A DNA stretch of 41,422 nucleotides from assembly GCA_019234295.1 (NCBI GenBank), contig JAFALK010000061.1, positions 1-41,422 of the forward strand, read 5' to 3'. A program made the position numbers and the translations under genes. This stretch comes from Roseateles sp. GTDB lineage: Bacteria > Pseudomonadota > Gammaproteobacteria > Burkholderiales > Burkholderiaceae_C. The notes beneath the pieces are model-generated. The model was not told where the DNA came from, did no database searches, and saw only the letters and a list, made by a program, of their open reading frames with translations. Below, piece after piece: positions 1 to 7,589 of the stretch. Positions within the stretch are counted from its first letter, which is position 1, and each line of letters begins with the position of its first letter.

Positions 1-446
1 ATCAATCCCCACGCCCGGCAACCCACTTGAAATTCAACAGAGCCAAATTCTGTATCGTAGGCCTCGGGTCCCAATGAAGGTTGCCGTTTTGATCCAGCCA
101 TGCAACGAGACCGCCGGGCTTCCCGTCCGGAGACTAAATCCCTGATCCCGTAATACGCCGTCTCCGATTCCCGGTTGACTTCCATCTATCGATCGAACGC
201 GTTGCGGAGGAATGTGCGCGATAAGTCTGACTGTCTTCGTTCTGACCTAACGTTTGACGAAAGGGGCCTGGCTCAGCTCGATCCGGCAGCGACGGGCTAC
301 ATAGCCTGTCCGAAACCCGCATCGCTTCCCTCCCGTCTTGGGAGGGGTGAAGATCCGGTTCCGGGGCCCACAGTGACTGAAGTCGGATGCCGCGGACCCA
401 CTCTTGGGCTGTTTGTGCGCCGCAATGAACCAAGGAGCAAGCCACC
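1..446. other. Non-coding region upstream of the thiolase
   Basis: I find no convincing gene here. On the minus strand an open frame of about 45 codons ends at a TGA at 2-4 and is preceded by a TAG near 136. Its translation has a protein-like look (it includes WLDQNGNLHWDPRP), so it could be the tail of a decayed gene, but I cannot assign it. A perfect hairpin lies at 328-346 and a ribosome binding site AAGGAG at 432-437 precedes the thiolase start. No clear sigma-70 promoter stands out. Confidence 0.4.
328..346. promoter_or_regulatory. Perfect leader hairpin before the thiolase
   Basis: CCCTCCC and GGGAGGG form a perfect 7-bp stem around a GTCTT loop, about 100 bases before the thiolase start. 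No T-run follows, so it is not a standard intrinsic terminator. It could be a leader structure or the end signal of an older upstream transcript. The role is inferred only from position. Confidence 0.3.
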
Positions 447-1628
447 ATGAACCCAGTCGTCGTCAGCGGCGTCGGAATGATTCCTTTCGTCAAGCCCGGC
501 GCCAACAAGCCTTACCCTGAGATGGCCGCGCTCGCTTTGCGTGCCGCGTTGGCCGATGCAGGTATCGACTACTCGCTGGTGCAGCAGGCCTACGTCGGCT
601 ACGTGTACGGCGATTCCACCGCCGGTCAGCGAGCCGTCTACGAGGTGGGCATGACCGGCATTCCGGTCGTCAATGTCAACAACAACTGCTCCACCGGATC
701 TACTGCGCTGTACCTGGCGCGCCAGGCTGTGGAATGCGGCGCCGCCGACTGCGTTCTGGCCTTGGGCTTCGAGCAGATGAACCCGGGCGCACTGGGTGCC
801 CAGTTCGCTGACAGGCCCAGCCCCTTCGAGCGCTTTGATCGTGCCACAGACGAGCTGGTGGGGAACGCTCAGGTGCCCCTGGCGCTGCGTTATTTCGGCG
901 GCGCGGGCCTGGCCCATATGCAGCAATACGGCACGCCGCTGGAGACTTTCGCCAAGATCCGCGCCAAGGCCAGCCGCCATGCCGCCAACAACCCGATGGC
1001 CCTGTTCCGCAATGTGGTGACGCCGGAAGAGGTGCTGGCCTCGCCGGTGATGTGGCCCGGCGTGATGACGCGCCTCATGGCCTGCCCCCCCACCTGTGGC
1101 GCAGCGGCGGCCATCGTCTGTTCCGAGGCTTTTGCCGCCAAACACGGCCTGGATCGCTCGGTGCGCATTCGGGCCCAGGCCATGACCACGGACACGCCCG
1201 CCACCTTCGAAGCCCGCGACATGCGCGAGGTGGTGGGCTTCAGCATGGCCAAGGCCGCTGCCGGGCAGGTGTACGAAGCGGCCGGCATCGGCCCACGAGA
1301 TATCGACGTCGTCGAGCTGCACGACTGTTTCGCCCACAACGAGCTGCTGACCTACGAGTCGCTGGGTCTGTGCCCGCAAGGTGGCGCCCAGAAGTTCGTG
1401 GACGACGGCGACAACACTTATGGCGGCCAAGTGGTCACCAATCCCTCGGGGGGCCTGCTGAGCAAGGGGCACCCGCTGGGCGCCACGGGTCTTGCACAGT
1501 GCACCGAGCTGGTTCAGCAGCTGCGCGGCACGGCGGACAAGCGGCAGGTGGAAGGCGCGCGTCTTGCGCTGCAGCACAACCTCGGCCTGGGCGGTGCCTG
1601 CGTGGTCACGCTGTACGAGAAGGTTTGA
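447..1628 (+). CDS. Thiolase, SCP2/lipid-transfer type (acetyl-CoA acyltransferase)
   Basis: A 393-residue thiolase of the SCP-x/lipid-transfer subgroup. It should cleave 3-ketoacyl-CoA to a shortened acyl-CoA plus acetyl- or propionyl-CoA, the last step of a beta-oxidation turn, in the cytoplasm. The nucleophilic cysteine is Cys81 in NNNCSTGS. The subgroup HDCF motif (His292) and the C-terminal GHPLGATG loop (His342) are both present, so the enzyme looks active. It starts at ATG 447 behind AAGGAG at 432-437. SCP2-type thiolases often act on branched or steroid side chains, which fits the racemase-like gene at 2040. The SDR fossil follows 14 bases after the stop, suggesting they were once one operon. 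Confidence 0.9.
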   Translation: MNPVVVSGVGMIPFVKPGANKPYPEMAALALRAALADAGIDYSLVQQAYVGYVYGDSTAGQRAVYEVGMTGIPVVNVNNNCSTGSTALYLARQAVECGAADCVLALGFEQMNPGALGAQFADRPSPFERFDRATDELVGNAQVPLALRYFGGAGLAHMQQYGTPLETFAKIRAKASRHAANNPMALFRNVVTPEEVLASPVMWPGVMTRLMACPPTCGAAAAIVCSEAFAAKHGLDRSVRIRAQAMTTDTPATFEARDMREVVGFSMAKAAAGQVYEAAGIGPRDIDVVELHDCFAHNELLTYESLGLCPQGGAQKFVDDGDNTYGGQVVTNPSGGLLSKGHPLGATGLAQCTELVQQLRGTADKRQVEGARLALQHNLGLGGACVVTLYEKV

Positions 1629-1642
1629 ACAAGGAGACTGAC

Positions 1643-2035
1643 GTGATAGGCAAGAAGTGGATCGCGCACGCCATCGGCAACGCCGGTCAGACCAATTACT
1701 CGGCCGCCAAGGCTGGCATCACTGGCGTGTCCATGACGCTGGCCAAGGAATGGGGTCGGATGATCGCCACCGCCAACTGCGTGGCCTACGGCTTCATCAA
1801 GACGCGCTTGACCGAGGCCACGGCTGACGGCAACGCCACCGCCAACATCGAGGGGGCGGGAAATCAAGGTGGGCGTCAATCCCGACCTGATGGCGACGAT
1901 GGAGCGCGCCATCCCGCTGGGCTGCGGTGGCACGCCCAACGAGGCGGCCGCCGCCGTGTACCTGCTTGCATTCCCGAGAGTGACTACGTCAGCGGTCAGA
2001 AGCTGATGTGCAGCGGCGGGATGACAGGGATCTGA
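1643..2035 (+). pseudogene. SDR family 3-hydroxyacyl-CoA/3-oxoacyl reductase fossil
   Basis: This is what remains of a short-chain dehydrogenase. An AAGGAG site at 1631-1636 and a GTG at 1643 survive, but only about a dozen residues precede the active-site segment NAGQTNYSAAKAG (Tyr-x-x-x-Lys). The Rossmann half with its TGxxxGxG loop, some 140 residues, is therefore missing. The frame moves by +1 near 1857, where EIKVGVNPDLMATMERAIPL is read. It returns to the first frame near 1976 and finishes with a normal SDR end, SDYVSGQKLMCSGG. It probably made the NAD(P)-dependent dehydrogenase between the thiolase and the racemase-like gene. The two shifts compensate, so one could be a sequencing error, but the N-terminal deletion cannot be. 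Confidence 0.85.
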
Positions 2036-2039
2036 TGCC

Positions 2040-3086
2040 ATGAGCCTGCGCCTACCGCTGGAAGATATTCGCGTTGTCGAGTTCGAGGGCATTGGACCCG
2101 GCCCGCTGGCCGGCCGCATGCTCCTGGGCATGGGGGCCTCGGTGACCCTGATTGCTCGGCCGACTGCGGGAGCGGTCGCCACGAAGCTGGGCGCGGACGC
2201 CGGAGAGATGGAGCGCGGCAAGCAGCGTGTGGTGCTTGACCTGAAAAGCGAAGCTGGCCGTGCGGAGGCGATGGACTTGATCGCCTCCGCCGACGTGCTC
2301 ATCGAAGGGCTGCGTCCAGGCGTCATGGAGCGGCTGAGCCTGGGGCCTGCGGATTGCGCGCGCCGCAATCCGCGGCTCGTCTATGGCCGCATGACCGGCT
2401 GGGGGCAGAGCGGGCCGCTCGCGCAGGCCGCGGGCCACGATTTGAACTACGTCGCGCTCAGTGGGCTCTTGTCCCTGAGCGCGTATCGCGGCGAGCGCCC
2501 CATCGTGCCACCCACAGTCGTGGGCGACGCCGCAGGGGCCTTGGGCCTTGCTTTCGGCATTGCCTGCGCGGTTGTCGATGCTCGTGCCACCGGCCAGGGG
2601 CGCGTGGTGGATGCGGCCATCGTCGACATTGCTGCGATGCTCGGCTCCATCGCGCATGTGGTCCGGGCGGCGGGCCAGCTCGACACCGCAGCGCCGAGCC
2701 CGTTCCACGATTCGCCGTTCTACGACGTCTTCGAATGCGCCGACTCGCGCTTCATCACGCTCGGCGCACTCGAGCCGCAGTTCTACGCCTTGCTGCTCGA
2801 CAAGCTCGGTATCACGGACCTTGAGCCACGCGAGCAATACGACGTTCGACAGTGGCCCACTGTGAAGGCGCGGATCCAAGCCATCGTCAAGAGCCGGACT
2901 CGCGATGAATGGGCCGCGCTGCTCGAAGGCAGCGATGTGTGCTTTGCGCCGGTGCTGTCGGTGCAGGAAGCGGCCCAGCATCCCCATAACCTCGCTCGAG
3001 GCAATTTCTTGCCAGCGGAGGACGGTGCGGTCCATGGCGGTGTTGCGCCGACGTTCACACCGCTGAATCCCGTCGAGCCGAGCTGA
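2040..3086 (+). CDS. CaiB/BaiF CoA-transferase family, alpha-methylacyl-CoA racemase-like
   Basis: A 348-residue class III CoA-transferase fold protein. The block MTGWGQSGPLAQAAGHDLNY and the adjacent VALSG match alpha-methylacyl-CoA racemases (AMACR/MCR) better than formyl-CoA transferases. His133 and Asp163 (VGDAAG) sit where the racemase acid/base pair is expected. The likely job is interconverting 2R- and 2S-methylacyl-CoA so that methyl-branched chains can enter beta-oxidation. The protein is slightly shorter than the usual 360-380 residues, but no key region appears to be lost. Its ATG lies 4 bases after the stop of the SDR fossil, so it is probably the next gene of that old operon. The exact substrate is not visible. 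Confidence 0.83.
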   Translation: MSLRLPLEDIRVVEFEGIGPGPLAGRMLLGMGASVTLIARPTAGAVATKLGADAGEMERGKQRVVLDLKSEAGRAEAMDLIASADVLIEGLRPGVMERLSLGPADCARRNPRLVYGRMTGWGQSGPLAQAAGHDLNYVALSGLLSLSAYRGERPIVPPTVVGDAAGALGLAFGIACAVVDARATGQGRVVDAAIVDIAAMLGSIAHVVRAAGQLDTAAPSPFHDSPFYDVFECADSRFITLGALEPQFYALLLDKLGITDLEPREQYDVRQWPTVKARIQAIVKSRTRDEWAALLEGSDVCFAPVLSVQEAAQHPHNLARGNFLPAEDGAVHGGVAPTFTPLNPVEPS

Positions 3087-3120
3087 TCTGAGTTGATCTC
3101 TGCAGTGATCCCTGCAACAT

Positions 3121-3453
3121 GCCGCAGAGCTGGACACCGGTGACAGTGGCATCAAGGCCCGCCTAACCACGTCGCAGTCGTTTGCCAGCAGTTGGCGCGC
3201 CAAATCGCAGGACTAGTTTCTGTACTCGGCGGCCGATAGCGCCATGGTCGGCAAGACGGGTGGCTTGGGAGCTTCCAACTTCGACGGCGGCGACCTCAAT
3301 TGCAACAAGGGCGACAGCTTCTCCCAGGTATTGAAGTTCGTCACCGAGTTGTCGCTGTCTAAGGATTCGAGCGGCGTGTTTGTGCGCGTCAAGGGCTGGG
3401 ACGACGAGGCGCAAGGAAGCGGCGAAGTCCCGTTCGGCAATCAAGCGAATGGA
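3121..3453 (+). pseudogene. DUF1302 outer-membrane protein, N-terminal fossil
   Basis: From 3121 the frame reads AAELDTGDSGIKARLTTSQS and, after an in-frame TAG at 3214, continues with SNFDGGDLNCNKGDSFSQVL and FGNQANGYK. This is the beginning of a mature DUF1302 protein, a family of roughly 550-600 residue beta-barrel-like proteins often encoded with genes for degrading hydrophobic compounds. About 110 residues remain. The signal peptide and the rest of the barrel are gone. It is joined in the same frame to an AraC fragment at about 3454. The family match is from motif memory, but the conserved DGGDLN.NKGD and NGYK blocks are distinctive. Confidence 0.75.
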
Positions 3454-3603
3454 TACAAGACTGGTATCGCTCTGGATCTGCTGGCCCGGAGCGGCGCGAG
3501 CACGGCCGAGATCGCCGCCCGGCTCGGATTTATCGAGCCGTGCGCGATTTATTGAGCCTTCAAGAAATGGGTGGGCGTGGCGCCATCTTCCGCCGGGCCC
3601 TAA
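3454..3603 (+). pseudogene. AraC-family regulator, C-terminal HTH fossil
   Basis: In the frame of the preceding DUF1302 fossil the sequence changes to LDLLARSGASTAEIAARLGF, then IEPCAIY, a TGA stop, and AFKKWVGVAPSSAGP before a TAA at 3601. This is the second helix-turn-helix and end of an AraC/XylS regulator (usual form EIAARLGFSEPSAFYRAFKKWTGVAP). The TGA stands where the family has arginine, consistent with a CGA to TGA change. About 50 of some 330 residues survive. The parent gene may have regulated the neighbouring acyl-CoA genes, but that cannot be shown. Confidence 0.78.
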
Positions 3604-3658
3604 GCTCCGGTGAAATAACGACCTACGCGGGAGGCCTCCCCGAGGCGGACCAGAGTTC

Positions 3659-4183
3659 ATGCACTACACCCAAGCACTCCATCGCGCAGTTCTGCAGCAC
3701 CCGGACAAGTTGGCGGTGCGAGGGGGCAACGTGATGCAAAGCGACTGGAACCAGCCCGAGCGAACGGCCGCTGTGATCCGCGACGGCTGGCTGCACACGG
3801 GCGACGGTGCCTACATGGACGACGACGGCTTCATCTTCATGGTCGACCGCGTTAAGGACATGATCATCAGCGGCGGCGAGAACGTCTATTCCGCCGCGGT
3901 TGAAAACGTCGTGGCGCAACATGCTGCGGTCGCGGCCTGCGCGGTCATCGGAGTTTCGAACGCCGATTGGGGCGAATCGCTCCATGCGGTCGTGGCGCTC
4001 AAGCCCGATCAGACCGTCACGGCGCAAGACCTCATCGCACATTGCAAGGCACTGATCGCCGGCTACAAGTGCCCGCGCATCGACGAATTCGTCCACGTGC
4101 TGCCTCTCCCGGGCGCTGGCAAGGTGCTCAAGACTCGCCTGCGCGAACCTTACTGGAAAGGCCACGGGCGCAACGTCGCCTGA
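3659..4183 (+). pseudogene. Acyl-CoA synthetase (AMP-binding) with internal deletion
   Basis: An open frame of 174 residues containing only the two ends of an acyl-CoA synthetase, which normally has about 500-530. The first 23 residues, MHYTQALHRAVLQHPDKLAV, are the usual N-terminus. At about residue 24 the sequence jumps to NVMQSDWNQPERTAAVIRDG, followed by the GWLHTGDGAYMDDDGF core, the hinge KDMIISGGENVYS and the C-terminal lysine region PGAGKVLKTRLREPYWK. Missing are the phosphate-binding loop and most of the adenylate and acyl pocket, roughly 330-350 residues, lost in frame. It may still be translated but should not activate fatty acids. It lies just upstream of the acyl-CoA dehydrogenase. 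Confidence 0.85.
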
Positions 4184-4227
4184 GGTCTCTTCGCCATCAG
4201 TTTCAATTCAAAGGAGCCTGTACCGTG

Positions 4228-5370
4228 ATGCCCCGCCTTTACCGCCATGCCTGGATGGACAACGACATCGAGAGTTTTCGTGACCAAGTGCGCCGATATG
4301 TCCGGGCCGAGTTGGTGCCGCATCTGGACGTTTGGCGTCGCCAGGGATTCATTCCCCGCGAGGTGTGGCGGCCTTTCGGTGAGATAGGGTATCTGCTGCC
4401 CGAGTTGCCCGAAGCCTACGGCGGCGCGGAGGTCAGCCTCGCCTGGCAGATGGTCGTGCAGGACGAACTCGCCAAGGCCGAGGTGCCCGCCAATTCCGCG
4501 GTTCACACGATTGCGGCGCACTACATCCTCGACTACGGTACCGAGGAACAGAAGCAGCGCTGGCTTTCGAAGCTTGCGTCGGGCGAGCATCTGGCGGGGA
4601 TCGCGATGACCGAGCCCGGCTGCGGCTCCGACCTCAAGTCCCTTCGTACGCGAGCTCGACGAGACGGCGACAGCTATGTCATCGACGGTGCCAAGACCTT
4701 CATTACCAATGGCTTCACGGCCAGTCTGCTCGTTGTCGCGTGCCGGACTGGCGATGCCGGCAGCAAGGGGGTTTCGCTCCTGGTCGTCGAGACCGAGAAC
4801 CTGCCAGGCTTCCGCGTCGGTCGTCGCCTGGAAAAGATCGGGCAGCACGCTTCGGACACGGCGGAGATCTTCTTCGACGGCGTTCGCGTGCCCGCCAGGA
4901 ACCTGATCGGCGAAGTTGAAGGGCAGGGCTTCGTACAGCTGATGAGCCAGCTGGCCTACGAACGGATGCTCCTCGCTGTGCCAGCGGCCGCCGTCATCGA
5001 ACTCGCGCTCGAGCTGACGCTCGATTATGCGAAGCAGCGCAAAATGTTCGACCAGACGCTGTTCGATTTCCAGAACACCAAATTCAAGCTGGCCGAGGTG
5101 GCGACTATGGCCCATGTCGTCCGCACGTTCGTGAACGACTGCATCCAACGCCTGGTGGACGGGACGCTCGATCCACAGGCAGCGTACATGGCCAAGTGGT
5201 GGTGCTCCGAACAGCAGTGCAAGGCGGTGGATGAATGCTTGCAGATGTTCGGCGGCTACGGCTATATGGCCGAGTATCCGATTGCACGCCTGTACACCGA
5301 CGCGCGAGTTCAGCGCATCTATGGCGGTGCGAACGAGGTGATGAAAGACTTGATCGCGCGTGCCTTGTAG
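4228..5370 (+). CDS. Acyl-CoA dehydrogenase
   Basis: A 380-residue FAD enzyme that introduces the alpha,beta double bond in acyl-CoA. The family signatures AMTEPGCGSDL (about 126-136), KTFITNG (about 156-162) and the C-terminal RIYGGANEVMKDLIAR are all present. The C-terminal position that holds the catalytic glutamate in medium-chain enzymes is glycine (YGG). A glutamate at 245 in LAYERMLLA sits where isovaleryl- and long-chain-type dehydrogenases carry their base, so activity is expected. The start is taken at ATG 4228, behind AAAGGAG ending near 4214; GTG 4225 is the alternative. It would follow the racemase-like enzyme in a branched-chain acyl-CoA pathway. Confidence 0.9.
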   Translation: MPRLYRHAWMDNDIESFRDQVRRYVRAELVPHLDVWRRQGFIPREVWRPFGEIGYLLPELPEAYGGAEVSLAWQMVVQDELAKAEVPANSAVHTIAAHYILDYGTEEQKQRWLSKLASGEHLAGIAMTEPGCGSDLKSLRTRARRDGDSYVIDGAKTFITNGFTASLLVVACRTGDAGSKGVSLLVVETENLPGFRVGRRLEKIGQHASDTAEIFFDGVRVPARNLIGEVEGQGFVQLMSQLAYERMLLAVPAAAVIELALELTLDYAKQRKMFDQTLFDFQNTKFKLAEVATMAHVVRTFVNDCIQRLVDGTLDPQAAYMAKWWCSEQQCKAVDECLQMFGGYGYMAEYPIARLYTDARVQRIYGGANEVMKDLIARAL

Positions 5371-5378
5371 CGCACTTG

Positions 5379-5397
5379 CTGCCGATGTCTTCGGCAG
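5379..5397. terminator. Hairpin after the acyl-CoA dehydrogenase
   Basis: CTGCCGA and TCGGCAG form a perfect 7-bp stem with a 5-base loop, starting 9 bases after the dehydrogenase stop. The following TTGGCGGGG has no T-run, so termination would be weak or factor-assisted. It separates the plus-strand genes from the minus-strand fossil and glycosidase. Confidence 0.45.
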
Positions 5398-5433
5398 TTG
5401 GCGGGGCGTCCATGGTGAGGCCCGGCGCCGTTT

Positions 5434-5619
5434 CTAGCTCTTCAGACGAAACACGAAGTCAATCAGCTTGTGAGCTCGGGCGGAATACGCAGGCATCATC
5501 AAGTCGAGCGCGCGCCAGCGACTTTGTCTGAACACCGGGCAAACCTTGGAAAAGGTCAGGAACTCTTCAAGGCCGTGATAGTGCTCCATATCGCTTTCGC
5601 CGGTCCCGCAAAAGTACAT
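5434..5619 (-). pseudogene. Aldehyde dehydrogenase C-terminal fossil (coniferyl-aldehyde type)
   Basis: On the minus strand the frame ending in TAG at 5434-5436 reads MYFCGTGESDMEHYHGLEEF and then LTFSKVCPVFRQSRW with a hydrophobic tail. This matches the end of coniferyl-aldehyde-type dehydrogenases, whose usual form is LPFGGVG.SGMGHYHG.EGF.TFSK..PVF. About 60 residues survive, without the catalytic cysteine or the NAD site. Its upstream side merges, in another frame, with the end of the GH31-like gene near 5620-5690. The glycosidase and this dehydrogenase were probably brought together by a deletion or rearrangement. Confidence 0.72.
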
Positions 5620-5647
5620 CGAGTGGACGGCCCCATGCAGCCCGCCG

Positions 5648-7534
5648 TCATGGAGCGTGAACGGCAGTTCCCGGATTTGTGGCCTTGCCCAGCGCTTCGA
5701 TATATCGCTGCCAGATACTGGAGAGAGTTTGCCAATCGCCCTGATCGGGACGCTCCAAAGTGGATTCGGTGCGATGCACGAAATACAGAGCGGGGATGCC
5801 GATGCTGGGCTGGGCTGCCATATAGCTGCGCCAAGTGTCGAGCGTCGTGGAGCTCGCGTTGTCGGTATCCACAAGCGGCCAGCCCGAAATATGAGCGATA
5901 TCCGCACGTTCTCGCATGATCGCCACGATGTCGCGCGTTGCATACCAAACGTCGTTGAGCCGGAGTACGTCGGAGGAATCACGGAAGGCGAGGTTGCTGG
6001 TCTGCGTTTCTACCAGCGCATCGGGCCGCCAGCGGTGCGCTTCGCTGTAGAGCATTTGCTGGAAGTGGCGTACCGCCTCCATGCCCGCCAGGGCCGGCGG
6101 CACCGGTAGGCCGGGCTGGGTCGGCGCCCATACCCAGTCTTCCTTAAAGCCGTCGATGCCGATCTTCTCCACCAGCTCACGGATGCGGCCGCGCAGGAAG
6201 GCCTCGTAAGCCGGGTCACCGAGTTTCGGTGCCAGGCACTTGCCGTCGGGGCCAGTCACGCACAGGCTGTCGGGCAGGCCGTCACTGTGCGCGACCGGCA
6301 CCCATAGCAATACATGCCGTCCCACGGCGTGCTGGCGGGCCACAAAGCCTTTCAGATCAGGCCATTTGGCTGTATCGATCTCGAAATTGCCATAACCCTT
6401 CTGCCATTTGTCGTCGATCACGACAGTGCCGACCGGTAATTTGCGCCGGTCGAGCTCAGCCAGCCAGGCTTCATAGTTCGACTGCGTGGATTCGGCGTTC
6501 GGCGGGCGGCCGTAGGGCGTTGCGGTTGACGTCTGCTCTGCCCAGCCGCAGAAGATGGGCAGGTGATGCCAGGCCACGTCAGGGTAGCTGGCCTCTGTGC
6601 CGAAGCCGCGTGACCGCATCCATTGCGTGTAGTGTTCCAGCGTGTCGAGCGCGCTGTAGCCGAAGTGGATGGCGGCCACAGGTGATTGAAAGTGGCCGCC
6701 CGGCTGGTCTTCCATGCGGGCGTAGCCCAGGTAGTCCACCCACCACGCCGCCCCGGCATAGCGCGAGCCCGAATACTCAAGCGCCGGAAAACGGTATTGG
6801 CCTGGCGGTGTGCCGATGCCGACGCTCGCCCATTCGCCCGACACATGAAACGCCAGCATCAGGGGTGGAGGGCTGAACAGGTCACCCATCTGCGCCGGGC
6901 GGAAATCCTCTTCCGAGCCGCTATGCGCATCGCCGCCGAAACCCAAGGTCTGCGGCTCGGCGATATTGTGGTCAAACAGGTTGGCGTGGTTCGGCGACGG
7001 GCTCCAATACCGATCCGCCATCAGGCTTGCGTTCCAGGCGCCGCCCTCGCTGCGCCCCTTGTCCCAGCGGCCTGGCACCCCGTTCGAAAACACATGGCTG
7101 CGCCCGATCTGCCCGTGGCCGCTTGCCGACTGATCGAACTCGAGATGGTCGTCGTAGAGCCGCCAATGAAAAACCCGTTGCTGCCACAGCGAGCTGCTCG
7201 CCTGCACGGTCAGCGCATAGCGCTCGCCCGCTTCTGGCCGTTGTGGCGGACCCAGTTGGTAGTGGACGTCGCTGAGATGCTCGTGCGCGTCGCTGGAATC
7301 CAGCGCTGAAACGAGTGGCAGGCGCAGCATGCGCAGGCCGTTGCGGTACACGTCGAGCACCGGCACCGGGCCGAGCTCGCTGCCGAGGTGTAGGGCCACG
7401 CTGTAGGCGGGTAGGGCGGCCTGGAAGGTCGCCCTGTCGTGACCATCGGTTGTCGTGTCCGCAAAGGCGAGGGTGCTGCAGGCGGCCAGCAGCATCGAGC
7501 CGGGCCATTTGCGCAAATTGGCAAAGAGGTGCAT
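5648..7534 (-). CDS. GH31-like glycosidase, possible lipoprotein, C-terminus probably truncated
   Basis: A 628-residue exported protein. The N-terminus has a signal segment with a lipobox-like LLAAC, suggesting a lipid anchor. After a beta-rich N-terminal part comes a TIM-barrel region with VVIDDKWQKGYGNFEIDTAK, a LLWVPV strand and GIDGFKEDW. These resemble the GH31 pattern (DDxW, then DGFKxD with the nucleophile aspartate), giving Asp466 as the candidate nucleophile. GH36 in the same fold class is an alternative, and the substrate is unknown. The chain ends soon after the barrel, without the C-terminal beta domains normal for GH31, and just beyond the stop lies an unrelated aldehyde dehydrogenase fossil. 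I therefore suspect a truncated, perhaps inactive, gene. Confidence 0.65.
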   Translation of the reverse strand: MHLFANLRKWPGSMLLAACSTLAFADTTTDGHDRATFQAALPAYSVALHLGSELGPVPVLDVYRNGLRMLRLPLVSALDSSDAHEHLSDVHYQLGPPQRPEAGERYALTVQASSSLWQQRVFHWRLYDDHLEFDQSASGHGQIGRSHVFSNGVPGRWDKGRSEGGAWNASLMADRYWSPSPNHANLFDHNIAEPQTLGFGGDAHSGSEEDFRPAQMGDLFSPPPLMLAFHVSGEWASVGIGTPPGQYRFPALEYSGSRYAGAAWWVDYLGYARMEDQPGGHFQSPVAAIHFGYSALDTLEHYTQWMRSRGFGTEASYPDVAWHHLPIFCGWAEQTSTATPYGRPPNAESTQSNYEAWLAELDRRKLPVGTVVIDDKWQKGYGNFEIDTAKWPDLKGFVARQHAVGRHVLLWVPVAHSDGLPDSLCVTGPDGKCLAPKLGDPAYEAFLRGRIRELVEKIGIDGFKEDWVWAPTQPGLPVPPALAGMEAVRHFQQMLYSEAHRWRPDALVETQTSNLAFRDSSDVLRLNDVWYATRDIVAIMRERADIAHISGWPLVDTDNASSTTLDTWRSYMAAQPSIGIPALYFVHRTESTLERPDQGDWQTLSSIWQRYIEALGKATNPGTAVHAP

Positions 7535-7589
7535 GGCGGTTCTTCCGTGGTGTCGTTGCTGGTGGCCTGCCGTGGCAGGCCGCCCTCGG

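Noticed and set aside
297..1577. A 426-codon minus-strand frame opposite the thiolase
   Set aside because: The thiolase has intact catalytic residues and a ribosome binding site. The reverse frame is a shadow.
1052..2035. A long frame running from inside the thiolase into the SDR region
   Set aside because: The first part is antiphase to the thiolase. Only the portion from GTG 1643 has SDR sequence.
3663..4165. Minus-strand frame opposite the acyl-CoA synthetase fossil
   Set aside because: The plus strand carries clear family motifs. The minus frame shows none.
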